DNA of 64,000 bases from Capitulum mitella (GCA_030062745.1 CP099848.1:21005081-21069080); one strand, 5' to 3'; shown: positions 33,698 through 47,989, counted from the stretch's first letter. The notes: a model not told the origin generated them from the letters alone. Numbers and translations are program-made.

Positions 33698-33790
33698 GCG
33701 TCACATCACGGCGCGCGGTACTCCCTGGACGCCTAGCGCGTCACATCACGGCACAGGAAAGGTCGAGGCGCATGACGCGTCACATCATGG
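33698..33790. repeat. Three-unit 40-bp repeat over the protease stop codon
   Basis: GCGTCACATCACGGC begins at 33698 and 33738, and as GCGTCACATCATGG at 33777. The third unit contains the protease gene's last two Met codons and its stop codon, so the tandem repeat begins within the coding end. Confidence 0.7.
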
Positions 33791-33956
33791 GGATGACCAG
33801 GTCGCTGTTGTCCCGGATCCAGCTGAGGTAGGGGCCGACGCGGGTGTAGCCGGCCGGGTCGCTGCTCTCACAGCCGGAGACGGCCACGAAGCTGCTGATG
33901 CCGACCTGGGTCCAGCGGCCCTTCTGCAGCACCATCAGCGGGCCGCCGCTGTCGCC
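33780..33956 (-). CDS. CUB-serine protease exon 7 (Ser region, stop)
   Basis: Acceptor TTCGCCAG precedes GGC-GAC-AGC. The exon encodes GDSGGPLMVLQKGRWTQVG, then SFVAVSGCE and GYTRVGPYLSWIRDN, ending VIPMM and TGA. Ser370 is the nucleophile. The final two Met codons lie in the 40-bp repeat, so the C-terminus may be variable between individuals. Confidence 0.92.
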   Translation of the reverse strand, partial: GDSGGPLMVLQKGRWTQVGISSFVAVSGCESSDPAGYTRVGPYLSWIRDNSDLVIPMM

Positions 33957-36900
33957 CTGGCGAACACACCGCGGGCACCGTCAGAACCGGTACAGCACGA
34001 ACGCGGCACGGGGCGGCGTCTTCGGACATGAGGGGTTCGGTTCGAGCCGTGCACGGGCGTCGTCATCCGCTGGAATGGGCTGAAATCATGGCCGCTGCGT
34101 GTGACCAGGATTCCAATATCATTCACTGTGCGAACCACCGCTCAGACGCCTGGCGGGAGAGTCAGGTTTTCACTGACATGGGGTGACACCTGGCGGTGGT
34201 TTGGTGAAACTTTGGTGTGGGGATCCGACCGCCATGATCTGCACAAACAGCTCAGACTTCCCATCCGCCCTCTCATCTTCGTGAACTCTAATCGTTGTTC
34301 TCAGACCCTTCTCAGATCTCGAATAAAATCCTTATACTTTCCACCACAACCAAAATGCCTCTCTAACATCTCCTTAATGACACGGTTACGAAATGATCAG
34401 AATTAGTCGAAGGAGCCCTTACGACCATTCAACCTAACAAAATTCCAGTAGGTCTAATTGGTCAAGAGCAGTCGGGGCTTTTAAGTCTGCTATTCTTCTG
34501 TTTCCACGCATACATTCGATAAGCCATCCGCAGAGACGTACGTATTCACACACTGCGACAAGCACGAGAATGATGGGTCTGGCTGGCCCGAAATGCCCTG
34601 GTACTTAAACATACAGACGCCGGATCACAGAACAAGAGCGAATCGCCTCCCTCTGGAACCGCTGATGTAGTCCTTGAAATGGTGATCTAGCGACCGCAAG
34701 AGCTCTTGCCATGGATGGAATTATAATGGGGTAGGGGACGCAAGCAAGCAACTAAATTAACATTATGCTCATGGCCGTCCATGGGAAGAACCGAATTCAG
34801 AATGGCATTTGCGTCCCGATTAATTATGGGAAGTTCCACCCTGGCTGCCCCCATGACAGACCAATACAGAGACCGCCGACCAGTGGGTCCGACAAGCTGT
34901 TGGCGGGTCGAAGCCTCACCGAACAGTGAGCCTGTTTGCCGGTGGTGGGCAGGCTGCAGATCTTGAGCGGCGTCACCTGGAGAGGCCAGCGCCCGGCGCA
35001 CTCGCAGTTGCTGATGATGCGCACCTTGCCCAGCTGCAGGATGAAGCTGCCGCCGTGCTGCAACGGTGGAGACGTCATAGATCAGCCGAACTGGTGCTGA
35101 CACGTGGCGCTGAGGTGGTGCTGATGGTCGGGTAGTGGTACACGGACACGCATGCACGGTAAAGGGTCGAAAAATGAACGGCACCTGATGTTCGGTCTGG
35201 TTCCCAGCCAGGGGGCACCCAACTCGAAAACATGCTGTTTTTTCAGTGTAGCGCACATGCAACTCAAAACAGCAGTCAATTCACGCCAGCTTGATCGGCG
35301 CGACTGTATCATTTTGATGGGTTTGCATAAGGTTCGCGAGATCTAGACTGTGCAGAATAAAATGCTGGACTGCCCTAGCTGACGCTGACTTCGATAAAAC
35401 TGAATATAGAGCATATCTGTTCCGCGAGAAATGGTAGCCCAGAATGAGAAGAGACTCACATTCCCTCATCTTTTCATGGAACTCCTTGTTACGCCCATGA
35501 TCATCCACAAACACCGTTCAGCATGATGTATATGCCATCGAGTGCTATGCGCAGCTCAGATGGACAACAAATCCGTTTGTCGATTTGTTTCCTTCTTGGC
35601 TCAACCCATGCAGTAATTTTAGTAAATGCAGCTCATGTGTGTTAACTTACAAGTTACTTACCAACAGTGCTCGTTCTAACGAAATTTTTGGGGGGGATTC
35701 GCGGAAAACTCACGAAATTTGCACATTTGCCCTGCAGACATCAACCAACGTGATGATACAACAGCATCTGACATGAAGTGTAATTCTCCATAGGTTTTCG
35801 TCTTTATCGGAGGGGAGATGCAACTAAAAATGAGGATACGCTATTCCTTGATCTTAACAATGAAAGCCAAGGACAGGATGGGCCACAGATCTCTCTACCA
35901 GGCCACTTCCCAAAATCTTCTGGTCGAGGAGTTGAGGCTTGTCAGTAGATAACGATGTCACAGACTATGACGTAGAATTGCGTCATGGATTCTTTGGCGA
36001 TTCAAATGACTGAATTTGGATAGACAGTGTGACAGTCTGCTTGGAGCAAAGCCTGAATGAAACATCTCGCATTCTCAGAAATTTGATTTCGAAACCTTCC
36101 CATATTTTCGATTGATCCCATAATTTTGAAACTCATGTCAGCCTTGCATTTCCCCAATATATAACATTGGGAGACTGTTTATTGTCATCGTTATGAAGTT
36201 CTCAGGCCATGGCTTCTCGATTTAACCCTCTTTCGGAATAATTCGCTCATGGGTTATAAAATCAGGTTTCCTCGGTATCTGCATAACGGGCGTATTTCAC
36301 GGGCAAAAACTTATTTCATTGACTCCCAGACAGGTCGCGTACTTATCTCGCCCAGCAGCTGCTCACTGGGTCAGTGTGGTAATTCCGTTACAAAGTTATA
36401 CGGGTTATAAAATCCGATTTCCCACCTATCTGCATGTAATGAGGATACTTCACGACCAAATATTTGTTACTTTGGCTTCAAGGCAGGATGCGTTCTCCTC
36501 TTACCCAGTTCACTGGACAAGTGAAGTGATTTCCTTGCAGTTTACGCACAAATCAAAGGGTTCAGTGATATTTTTGTGGTTATGTGGGGCCTTGTACCTT
36601 GAGCTTACTTCAGACGATTTCCGATCCGTAAATTTCCGTAAATGATTGAAAAGGGGCCAAGACGAGGACCCGACAACCTAACCTCCTCCAGATATGGGTT
36701 TCTCAATAGATTTGCCCACTTTATTTTGACCAACGAAAATTTATAAGCTTTTGGTACTATTTGTCACATAAAAAATGCATTTGTTGCAGTGTATATGGGT
36801 ATATATATCTGGTGAGAAGATAGAAAAATAGATGGATACATCCCTTTGGAACTTACTTTCTATTTTCCGCCTATCTGTTATCAACTGCGGCCGTTCTTTT

Positions 36901-39900
36901 TGTTATTATTACTCATTTCCCTTCAAAACCGGCAGGAAATATTGAGGGGGCCCAAACCAACATTGGGGCCCAAATCAACACTGGGTGGACCAGGGGTCTC
37001 TCAAAAGAATACATAATCGACATCCCTCGCTCACATAAATTATGCAAGCTAAGGATGATCCTGGCAAGACAGGTAAATCCAAGAAATCACCAGAAGGGAC
37101 AATCCAACATAATATTTTGGAACTGTTATTTCAGTGGAGCATTGGGCAGCCCACTAGGCCGTCACGGCTAGTGGGCGTGTGATCTAGGCCTGTCTTCACA
37201 TTTAATTTTTTTTTGACCCGGCTCTGTATCGCTCTTATGCGCAACGCCCAAGCCCTAGCCGGGACTAAAAAAAAATGGGATTTCATCCTTTTTCACGGGA
37301 CCTTCTTTTCACCTACTTTCCCATAGGCAAGCATAAATCCACTGGCAATAAAGACCCTCTCGTTACCACTAGACCAACTTCTGCTGCACAGTGCAGGGTC
37401 ATGATGTGTCATCCACCACTCATTCACTCCCATTGGAGCCATTTTGAACAAAAAGTCAATCGAAATTGACTTGAACGTATCATCCAAGGTTTTCAAGGAT
37501 AACCTTTACGAATATGTGCATGGGCCTAACTCGTTGCTATGGAATTAATTAGCCCAGCTCAACCTGTTTTGGGATGGGAATCAGCTTTTGAGCCGTTTCC
37601 CCAATTGGGAACAGGTTTTAAATTTGAGAGAAGAAATCCCACCTTTCCCCCTAGCCATTATTTGGACCTTTCAGGTTGGAAATCAAGATTCTGAGAGGGG
37701 AATATCCCCTTCCTCCTTTAAAGTGAGCACTACTTAAGAGTTACGAATTCCTCAGATACTTACATAGGGCATACAATTACTTCCAGAAAACTCGTCAACA
37801 TGATGAGTGTCCAGAATAGACAGGGTGCGTTTCAGGCATCAAAAGTTGTCCGGCGTCTCGACCTCTTTAAGCCACGTTCCTTCTCCCCGCCTGCCAGTTA
37901 TTGCCACGCTACCAGCCTACTGGAAGCACTTTTCTCCATCGAACGTTGAGGCTACCCGGGTTGTCCACGGAACATCGTCGCTTCGTGACGCAGCATACAA
38001 GGATTCGAACAGGTCTTAACCAAACTGACTGCACTTTCTTCCCCGTCCCTTGGTCCTAAAACGTAGAAACGATTCACATGCGGAAAAGACTCTCTGTTCA
38101 AACAGCAAAAAAACTGACAGTAGAAAGCAGCCATGAAGCGAAGTGGCACGCAGAACCACGGCTGGAGAAGTGCATGAAAAATGTCATTTTTGTTATCCCG
38201 ACCTTCTCTGTAACTACGTGCTGACCGACAACAGCATCAGCCCTGCGAGTCACACCCCAGTGGCTCGGCGGCATCCAACCCAACCGACCTGGCCTTGGTG
38301 CGTCTTCCCCCAGCCGGCGATGCCCGCCTCCAGGCCAGAGAGCTCCTCCTCCAGCTCCAGAACCGACGGCAGGCAGATCGGCTGGATGTAGTCAGTGAAC
38401 TGAACGTCTTCCGGGAGTCTTAAACGATCAGCAAACGGGTAATGTGACAGCTGCGCCGGGTGAGACGTTGAATCAGTCGGCAGAAGTCTGAGATGGATGC
38501 TCACGACTGTCCACAGGTTATTACCCGCTGAGAGACGCTGGCAGCGGTCTAACTTCCCTCACAATGAACTCCATGCATTAGTATCAATGGCTATAGGTCA
38601 GGCAACAGCCTTAGTAGTCGCCGTTGCTGGGACAAACAGCAGGCAACATAGGGTCCCGCCCGGAATTCGGGCCCGTTCGCGTCTCACTCGATCAGTCCGA
38701 TGTCGTGTTCGCGGTTGAGCTTGTGAATGCCCCACTGCGGGTGCTGTCGGAATTTGGTGGCGTTGACCACCAGTGCCGTGTGGCCCGGCCGACTGACGTC
38801 CAGGGTGCCCAGGCGCAGCTCCGACCAGACGGCCGACTCCAGACAGTGCGCCGCCGTCAGCAGGAACCGCTGGCTGATCAGCGTCGCCGCGCAGTACAGC
38901 TGCCGGCGGGGCCACGGCGAGGTCACGGCAGGTCACGGCGCGGCCAGGTCTCGGCCGCGGCGGGTCGCGGCGATCTCAACAGAGCCAGGCTTGGGTCACG
39001 ACTGAATCATGGCGGGCTCAGGCCCGGGTCTACGGTGGGGTCGTAGCGGGGTCACAATGGGGTTACGGAGAGATCAAACCGGATTTGCGGCAGGGTCACG
39101 GCGGGGTCACGTAGGGGTCACGGTGGGATCAGCCTGAAGCTATGCTGAGAGAAGACCGGAATCATGCCGAGCTCAGGCCAGGATTACGCCGTGTCGAGCA
39201 GAGACCAATGACAGTCGTGTGGTTCAAAAAGAGGCCACAGTGTTGCAAAAAGGGTAGAGGCTAGAAGGTCAGGATGCGTCACTTGTCTGGTCAAAACAGC
39301 CGTGAGAGGGGATAAGCTGGGCCACTCTCGTTTGCGGATAACTGCTGGTCGGCAAACCCAGTGCAGTGACGCAAGTCGCCTCAGGTCACAAGAAGTTTCT
39401 GTGGGTCACTCACTGCACTCCGATTTTTAGCGCGAGAGGTCCAGACATATCACCACCGTCCGAAAAGGTTGCCAGTTGCTTCCGACGATATAAAACAATG
39501 TGTCAGCCACTTGCGTAGGCCGCCGTGTTACGCCATTATATGATAGTTTTTTTATAATTGTTATTGTAGAAAGGACATAAAACAACAGCGTGATAAAAAA
39601 AACTAGGACATGGTGAGAATCATGTTTTATCCTGTCCTAGTTCTACATCGAACTGTGGTAATAAATCGACCAGCGCTGAGCTCATTAAGCATGCTAACCA
39701 GCCACGAGCACACAGAAGTAACAGCCGAGTAGCGTCGCCTTTAAAAGCTGCGACACCGTGGAATTGGTGTCATTTACTGACACGCCCGAGCCTGAACGCT
39801 CCTTCCTATTAACGACAGGTGTGATGGGCGGAGCATGGCACGTGGCACACAGACTAGGTCTGGTGACCCCGCTGGGGTGATTGATTATCTATGTCGGTCA

Positions 39901-42900
39901 CACTGGAGCTGGCTTTTCGACACGCCACGCCCAGGACGCGTTACTGGACTGGCCTGTTACTGGCCTGTTACTGGACTGGCCGGCGCGGCGGCGACCTGTT
40001 TATATGACAAATACTCAGCTGTACCTGTTACACGCGCTTGAAGCAACAGCCAAAACGAAAGAATCGGCAGAGTGTTGCACATGCTTGATTGCACTGCATG
40101 CTCGGGGCCTTTTCCTAAACGATGCGCCGAAGATTGCCGCAGCGGAAAAGTAGCAGTCCGGCGGACAAATTGCTTAACAAAAGGACAAAACCGGAGAGAC
40201 GCGGTTTTGTTTCAAAAATATGACACCTGTGTCTCGGTCTGAAGTGCTTTGCTGTACTGATGGCCATTTCCCTAAAAGCCGCATGGGCCTCAAGTGAATC
40301 CGAAAATCAGTACTGGGTTGGCCTGTCTTGGCATTCTGCAATATGGCCATCCCAGACACAGTTGTAGAAGACTGTTGCTGCGTGGAGGGAGGAGACAGTG
40401 CAAAAAAAGTATTTGCCATCAGAATCATTACTCGCAGTTCATGTCATAGCTCTTCTAAACTACCTGATGAGACAAAACAAATATTTCAGGCTTCACGGCT
40501 ATTTTAGTTACTGCGTGTAAAGACTAGTTCTGCGAGCACGAAGTTTCGCTCTATACCTGCAACTAATTCACTTTCCAAAATCAAGTCACCACTAGGCATG
40601 ACAAATGGTGCAGAGCATACTGGAGCACGCTGAACAAATGGCCGTGATTATTACAAGTTAATGAGCCCATTTCTCTGGACAATTATGGTGGCATATCCAT
40701 GCCCTGGAAAATACGTTTCCGCAAGCAACGAAAGTCACAAGTGTTGCATACAAACAACAATAAAAAGGAACGCTTAAAACTCCTCTACAGTTTGTATTTC
40801 GTTGCATATCGCAGAGGTTTAATGATTTAAAATGACCTCAAAGGCTTTTACAATGCGCAAAAAAAGGTTGAAATCACAAATGTTTCAAAAAACACAAAAA
40901 CACAAACGTTCCAGAGACACGAAAAAACAACGAAAGCTTCAGGAACACGAAGGCGCGCTTCTATGCGTACCAAGACAAAATAGTACGAGCATCCATTCTT
41001 TTCAAGCGTATTAAAAAAAAAACAGATTGCGTTCTTTGCTATCATCACCAAACAAACATGTGTTAAGCATATGAGCGGCGGGATCGTTTCCGTGTCGAGA
41101 TAAGGCTGTGAGGACGTTTTTGTCAGGGACGTGCCGCGTAAAGAAAACAGTTTCGAAAAACAGTTCAATGAAAAACAGTTTCAAGACGGAAAAGTTGAAT
41201 TGAAGGGCAGTCACATACAGCGCCTTATCGCTGAATGGGAGGACAAACAACGTGGCGTCCAAAAAATTTTAGCTACTGGTCGGAAATGACACGCGTAGAG
41301 AAAAACGTCCTGCTCTGAGGCATGGAGCTGGCACAGATTTTTCGCTTCAGTCGCACAAACAGGAGCCAAACTCAATGTCAAAAACAAAAACAAAACGAGA
41401 AGAAACCAATTCACGATTGTTCGTCTACAGTGGCATGCTTATCTGAACTGAAAATTCAAATTCGGATGACTCGAGCTTTCGGCAGAATAAATGGATTCGG
41501 GGAATGTTCGAATCCTGATTTCAAGCTTCGAATATTCGGCGAATGTTTAGAGGGCCAAATCCGGACATTCGCGAAATATTCCGATCCCATTGTCAATCGT
41601 TTGCCGGAATTATCGGCCTGCTTGCTTCTTAACGTCGACGTCGTTTCCTTTATTGCTTTTATTGAGACGAATATTGGGCAACATTCAGCCTCTCAATGTA
41701 CTAATTTAGCGTGCGCTTTTACTGGCCGGGTATGGGGAAGAGCAATTGAAACCGTGGCCTTTAAAAACAGTAGGTACGAGACGACGTCGAGTGCCGGACG
41801 CCTTTTAAGACCAAGGTTTTAGTTTTTCTCTCAGAGCAAGGTCAGTGAAATATTTTCTAGATAGTGCTCTACACCATGGAAGAAAATCACATTTTGATAT
41901 AATTAAGGATGTATTGGAAAATGGGGGGTGGTAAAAAATAGGAAAAGTTAATGAAATGCTCAAGAAATCAGTGGATGAAACCAAAAGCAAGGTCACTATC
42001 AGAAAGACAGAGTTTTGGGTAGCCAAGGCACAAAATGAAGATCAATCGCTAGGTTTCTCAGAAAACCTGAAAGACATCTGAAAAATTGGATGCTGTGATA
42101 TCAAGCTTAATGTTAACAATAAAAAGGGAACACGGATATTTCACCGAAACATAGAAATGTAGGTTGATGACCCGTACAGGAAAGCACACACAGAGTGCAA
42201 TACAACTACACGCACAAATTTTCCTGCATCTTCTGTTCCACCTAAATTTGTATACCGGTGTATGAGAAATGAGCTTTTGCAGCCATGCTGGAAATATTTC
42301 GCAAAAAAACATTCAGCGGAAATGCATACCGGCATCAGTTCCAAGTAACGAGGAAAGAAGCTACTCCAAGCTGGTACAGCACTTCCTTCTTGGAGCTAGA
42401 TGTAGCTATGAACTCACACAGAGCTTGACTTCAGGGAGGGCAACATGAATTTAAAGAGCAGCTTGGTTATTAAGAATGATCAATGTTATTCCACATGTAA
42501 ATGTGAGTATGTAACATGTGAAATGCGAAATGAGAAATAGATGTCGTAAGCATCTGTTTCGGGCCGATATTCGTCTTTATTCATCTGTTTCCAGCGTTTT
42601 GGTGCTATGAAATCAGAGCTCGGCTTAAAGAGCGATTCTTACATAGAGTCTGATCTTTAGAGCAGACTATGCAATTTCACATAAACGGCATGGTATTGAG
42701 CCGAAAGTTTAACGTACCGACGTGAACAGCACGGCCACGCCATAGGTAGTGTGCCTCACTAAACGTCAATCAGTGCCTTGGAAATAGCTTCCTAACCTGG
42801 TACCGAACAGTACCAATGGAATCTAATCTTTCTCCTATTATTGGCTATGGATAGATGCTCTGGCGTATAGCAAGTGGGAAGAATTCTGCTTATTTCAAAA

Positions 42901-45900
42901 ATGATGTTCTGCCTTGTTCGACTGCTTTGATTTGATTCCTTACTTTCATTCCGATCATTCCGAAAATCTGAAGCACTGCCGTCGTAAGCCCTTGATGGCT
43001 TGCACTCGGATTGCACAACGGCTTGACTGCTTATCAGAGCATCTTTTGCCGCTGACGTCATGCCCTCCCTTCCCCTGCATCGCCCGGCCGCCGTCTGCTC
43101 GGTGTTCGGCGCAGGCAGAAATTTTGAAGTTTAACAGCTTCTTCATACAATGGCAAACTGGTCTGACTTTTACATATTGCCCCGACTTTCGATCGTACCT
43201 CTAGGGATGAAATGACACTAACTTCAAAAAATTCGATCATTCCATCCGGATATTCGAGTGCACCCATCCGAATGCTCGAATCCAAAAACCTATCCGAATT
43301 CTCGGCTCTGATGTTCATACACCTGGCTGTATTGGGTGCTAATTTGTCCTGTATCCGGGAGGGAGAAGATGTGAGTGTTAGCATGAGTTGTCATCACACG
43401 TGCTGGTTCAGACAGCGGGCGGCGGTGGCGGTCTCCACACCGGTAACCGGCCCAAAGGTAGCGGCCTGTAAATTACAGCCTATAGCAATGGCTCGCGACT
43501 GCTTGTCCATGACGACAACGAAGCGAAGACGGGGAAGTGAAATCGCCTGATTTTTCGGGCTAAAAAAATCGTATGTAGGTTTATAACTCAGTGACAACTA
43601 CCAGGAACCGTCTATTTGCACGTTCTCGATCGCTGTGTGCATCATTACCGCACCATCAGTGCAATGTCCCGCCAGTATTGTCCTGACACGGGCCGCAGCC
43701 ACTGCTGACGTCTGGGACGCAGCAGACCGCCTGCGGGCTGTCAGACGGACCGCACTCCAGACAGCAAGGCTCCATTCAGGCTCCGGCAGCTCTCGGCGGC
43801 TTCGCGCGGCTCTCGGCGGACGGCTGGCCGGCTCCGTTGCGTCACGTCCGGCCCGGCTCTCGCCGGCCCTGCGCCCGTCACGGCCCAAAACCCTGCCGGG
43901 TCTCAGCGGCCCTCCCGTCACGCCCGCGTCGTCCGTGACGCCGCTTGCCGGTGACGTCACTTCCGCGCCGCTCACCTGTTTCTGCTTGGCGGTGTGCGTA
44001 ACGATGTAGACGACGAACGGCAGCTCGCCCGGCTTGGCGTCCTCGCCATCGACGATACGTCTGACGCGCGACCGGCCGCAGTCTGAAACGGCGCCGCGAC
44101 TGAGTGACGGTTCGCCGGCCGGGGCGTTACGGGGGCACGAGAAGTCGTGCCGATCACGGCCGAAACGCGCCGAGAGAGACGCGACCCGCCGGTGTTTGTT
44201 CATGTCCTCTGGCGGCGAATTGTCTCTGTGCTATTTTGTTGTCTCTACAGAGCCGAAGACATACCTTTGCGGTACGTTTGAACTTTTACCGTATGGGAGA
44301 CGACGACGAAAAGTGAAAAGAGATGCACACAGCATGAGGGAAGGAAATATTGGTTTCGCGCTAATTTGCATACGTTCGTCTCCCTGACAAGACCTCAGCA
44401 CAACCTGCCAAGTATATGTTCATAGTAAACGGAACTGAGAGGATGATTTTGCATTCAAACATTGAGTGCAGCGCCAGGGCGCCAGCACCGTTGTGCCTTA
44501 TGCAAAGCATAGCACATAAACTTCTATGCTCAGCCGACCATCAGTGATTTGTTTCTCACCAACTAACCTACGTGCTATCGCTTGTAAGATAATTTCATGT
44601 GAAGATTACCCAGCTCTGGCATCTCCAAGTCCCAGAAAAACCAGCCTCCGTTATCTGAGTTGCCAGAGACTAGTTGGCCGCTTTCTGGGTAACCAGTCTC
44701 ATCTGACCCTCATATGCCACGGCAGACTGACCTCTGGCCCGGCAGACTGGCCCCTAGCCCCATCACAGCCCGGCAGACTGACCTCCGGCCCCCCTCACAG
44801 CCCGGCAGACTGGCCTCTGGCCCCCTCACAGCCCGGCAGACTGGCCTCTGGCCCCCTCACAGCCCGGCAGACTGACCTCTGGCCCCCTCACAGCCCGGCA
44901 TACTGACCTCTGGCCCCCTCACAGCCCGGCAGACTGACCTCTGGCCCCATCACAGCCCGGCAGACACCCGGCCCCATCACAGCCCGGCAGACTGACCTCT
45001 GGCCTCCTCACAGCCCGGCAGACTGACCTCTGGCCCCCTCACAGCCCGGCATACTGACCTCTGGCCCCCTCACAGCCCGGCAGACTGACCTCTGGCCCCA
45101 TCACAGCCCGGCAGACTGACCTCTGGCCTCCTCACAGCCCGGCAGACTGACCTCTGGCCCCCTCACAGCCCGGCAGACTGACCTCTGGCCCCCTCACAGC
45201 CCGGCATACTGGCCTCTGGCCCCCTCACAGCCCGGCAGACTGGCCTCTGGCCCCCTCACAGCCCGGCATACTGACCTCTGGCCCCCTCACAGCCCGGCAG
45301 ACTGGCCTCTGGCCCCCTCACAGCCCGGCAGACTGACCTCTGGCCCCATCACAGCCCGGCATACTGACCTCTGGCCCCCTCACAGCCCGGCAGACTGGCC
45401 TCTGGCCTCCTCACAGCCCGGCAGACTGACCTCTGGCCTCCTCACAGCCCGGCAGACTGACCTCTGGCCTCCTCACAGCCCGGCAGACTGGCCTCTGGCC
45501 CCCTCACAGCCCGGCAGACTGACCTCTGGCCCCCTCACAGCCCGGCAGACTGACCTCTGGCCCCATCACAGCCCGGCATACTGACCTCTGGGCCCCTCAC
45601 AGCCCGGCATACTGACCTCTGGCCCCCTCACAGCCCGGCATACTGACCTCTGGCCCCCTCACAGCCCGGCAGACTGACCTCTGGCCCCATCACAGCCCGG
45701 CAGACTGACCTCTGGCCTCCTCACAGCCCGGCAGATTGGCCTCTGGCCTCCTCACAGCCCGGCATACTGGCCTCTGGCCCCCTCACAGCCCGGCAGACTG
45801 ACCTCCGGCCTCTTTGTAGCGCATGGCACCCAACTGTCGGTCGCTGCGGCCGGTCTCGGCGTCCAAACCGCGCACCAAACAGCTGTAGCCCCGCCGCTGC

Positions 45901-46447
45901 AGCAGGTAGTTGGCCGAGAACTCGAGCGGCACATCTTGGCCAGGCGGCGCCTCCACGCGCAGCGGTGCCGTGTCGCACTGGTACCACTCCCGGCCGTAGA
46001 CCACGCCGCGGCCGGGGAACGTCAGGAAGTCGCCCCACAGCCGCCAGTTGAGCCAGGGAACCACCAGCGAGTCCAGGTCGACGTCCGTGCAGACCAGCGA
46101 CACGGTTGTGTTGGCGTCGTCGGGCTGCAGCAGGTAGCGCTGGCAGGCGCCGCGCGGGTACGCCAGCGGGTAGTTCTCGGAGCTGACGTGCACGGCGCGG
46201 CCGCGGCCGACCCTCGTGACGCGCTGCGGGCAGCTGCCCAGCCCCGTCAGCGGGAAGATGGCCGTCGCCGGCGTCAGGCCGGCCAGCACCGCCTGTCGGC
46301 ACGCCGCAGCCTCGTCACCGATGACGTCACCGACACGGGTCAAGCGAGGAGGCGGCGACATGCATCTTCCGCCTGAACGATCGTCTGATTGTGACGGCAA
46401 TGTCTGATGTAAAGTTCGAGATAATCGAGGAAATTTAGCTGGAAATG

Positions 46448-46498
<51 letters not shown>

Positions 46499-47931
46499 AA
46501 TGATAACAAAGCTAGACGAATGAGGAAGATGAACTCTAGGCATGGTGCGATGATGCACATGTCCAAGAATCATGAAAATCGACGTTTCTCCATTTGATGA
46601 AGACATTCCGTGCATTCTGTCCTCAGGAAGACATCCGCTAGGTTGCCCTGCTCATCTTACGCAAGTGTGAGATATATAGATAACAAACAGACCTGTTTCC
46701 ACTCATGGGAAAAAAATCGTTCGCATATCGCAACAAGCAAGTAAACTGAAACAGCACAGAAAACTGCTGCGTGCCTGAAGACCCTTGAACGTTAGCTCCG
46801 GACACCGCTCGAACAGGCACGGCATTGCGCGGCTGCGATCACATCGAGCCGCAAACCGTGCAGAGCGCGCCTAACGCCGCCGGGCCCAGCCGCGGTCCCC
46901 ACGCGCCTCGCGCGTGGCCGGTCGGACGGCCTCGTCACCTCCGCCGCGGCCCGTGACGCGGTGCCGTCTCTGTAGCGTGACCGGCCGCCGCGCCGCCGAC
47001 TGGTGACGAGAGCGAGAGGGAGCGCGGATCGCCGGTCAGGCTGACACGGTCGCCGCCTGATGGCGAGGCCGGCGCCGGGCCGCAGGCGACGCGGGTCCTC
47101 CAAATGGGTCAGCCGACGATAGAAACGCCCCGGACAGAGTCAAGGACTCCGGTGGAGGATCAGTGAGAATTGGGAATGGTGCGGTGGGGCGGCGGTCGAA
47201 AGGGCTGTTTTGGAGTTGGTTCACACAGCGAGGAGACAAATTTGTGGTTGAATAACACTTGTGGTTTCCAGGCCAAATCGTTTCGGTTCAAAACAGCCGC
47301 ATACATGTATTATCCAGCATACAAAAACAGCTCAAAGAACGACAGTGACAACTTCTCGCAGGGTCATCCTGATGGAAATTATGGAGAATGCTAGAAATAA
47401 TGGAACAAGAATGAAACAAATACACAACACACACACACACACACACACACACACTCGCTGCACGTCAAAACCACGAAGGTGAAAGGGTGAGATGCGATGG
47501 GCGTGATGTGCACCAGACCAACAGAAACAGCATCGTCTGACGGGTTATGCGGTGATTGGGATGGTTAGGGAAAAGCTGTCGTGCCGTGAAGGCAACCACA
47601 TTCCCGCTTTCAGCACATGCGTCGGAGGACTGGGTCGAGGACCGCGACCCCCACATTTCTGAAAAAATAACCCTATTGGGAAAAGGTTTTGCCCTCCACA
47701 TCCCTTACATTTTCCACATGCTCCTGGGTTCCTGGCTTCCAGAAAAAGTTGCGGGAGTGTCGTGTTAACAGTTTGTCGTTTTAAACAAATGTTCACATGC
47801 ACACATACACACATGCACGCATTCGCTCACGCATACACATACACACACGCACGAACGCATGCGCACGCAAGCGCACACGCACATACATGCACACGCACGC
47901 CCGCACGCACGCACGCACGCAAGCACGCACG

Positions 47932-47989
<58 letters not shown>

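Noticed and set aside
34687-35262. 191-codon minus frame overlapping protease exon 6
   Set aside because: It is in a different frame from the one encoding the conserved IISNCECAG segment, and has no domain.
44719-45818. A CRISPR-like array
   Set aside because: Units are contiguous with no unique spacers, and the setting is a eukaryotic intron.
45721-46302. Alternative minus frames through the CUB exon
   Set aside because: Only the frame with the NYPLAYP...C pattern matches a CUB domain and has compatible splice phases.
46792-47103. An extra coding exon of the protease in intron 1
   Set aside because: Exons 1 and 2 already join in phase to complete a signal peptide; this Arg-rich frame would disrupt it.
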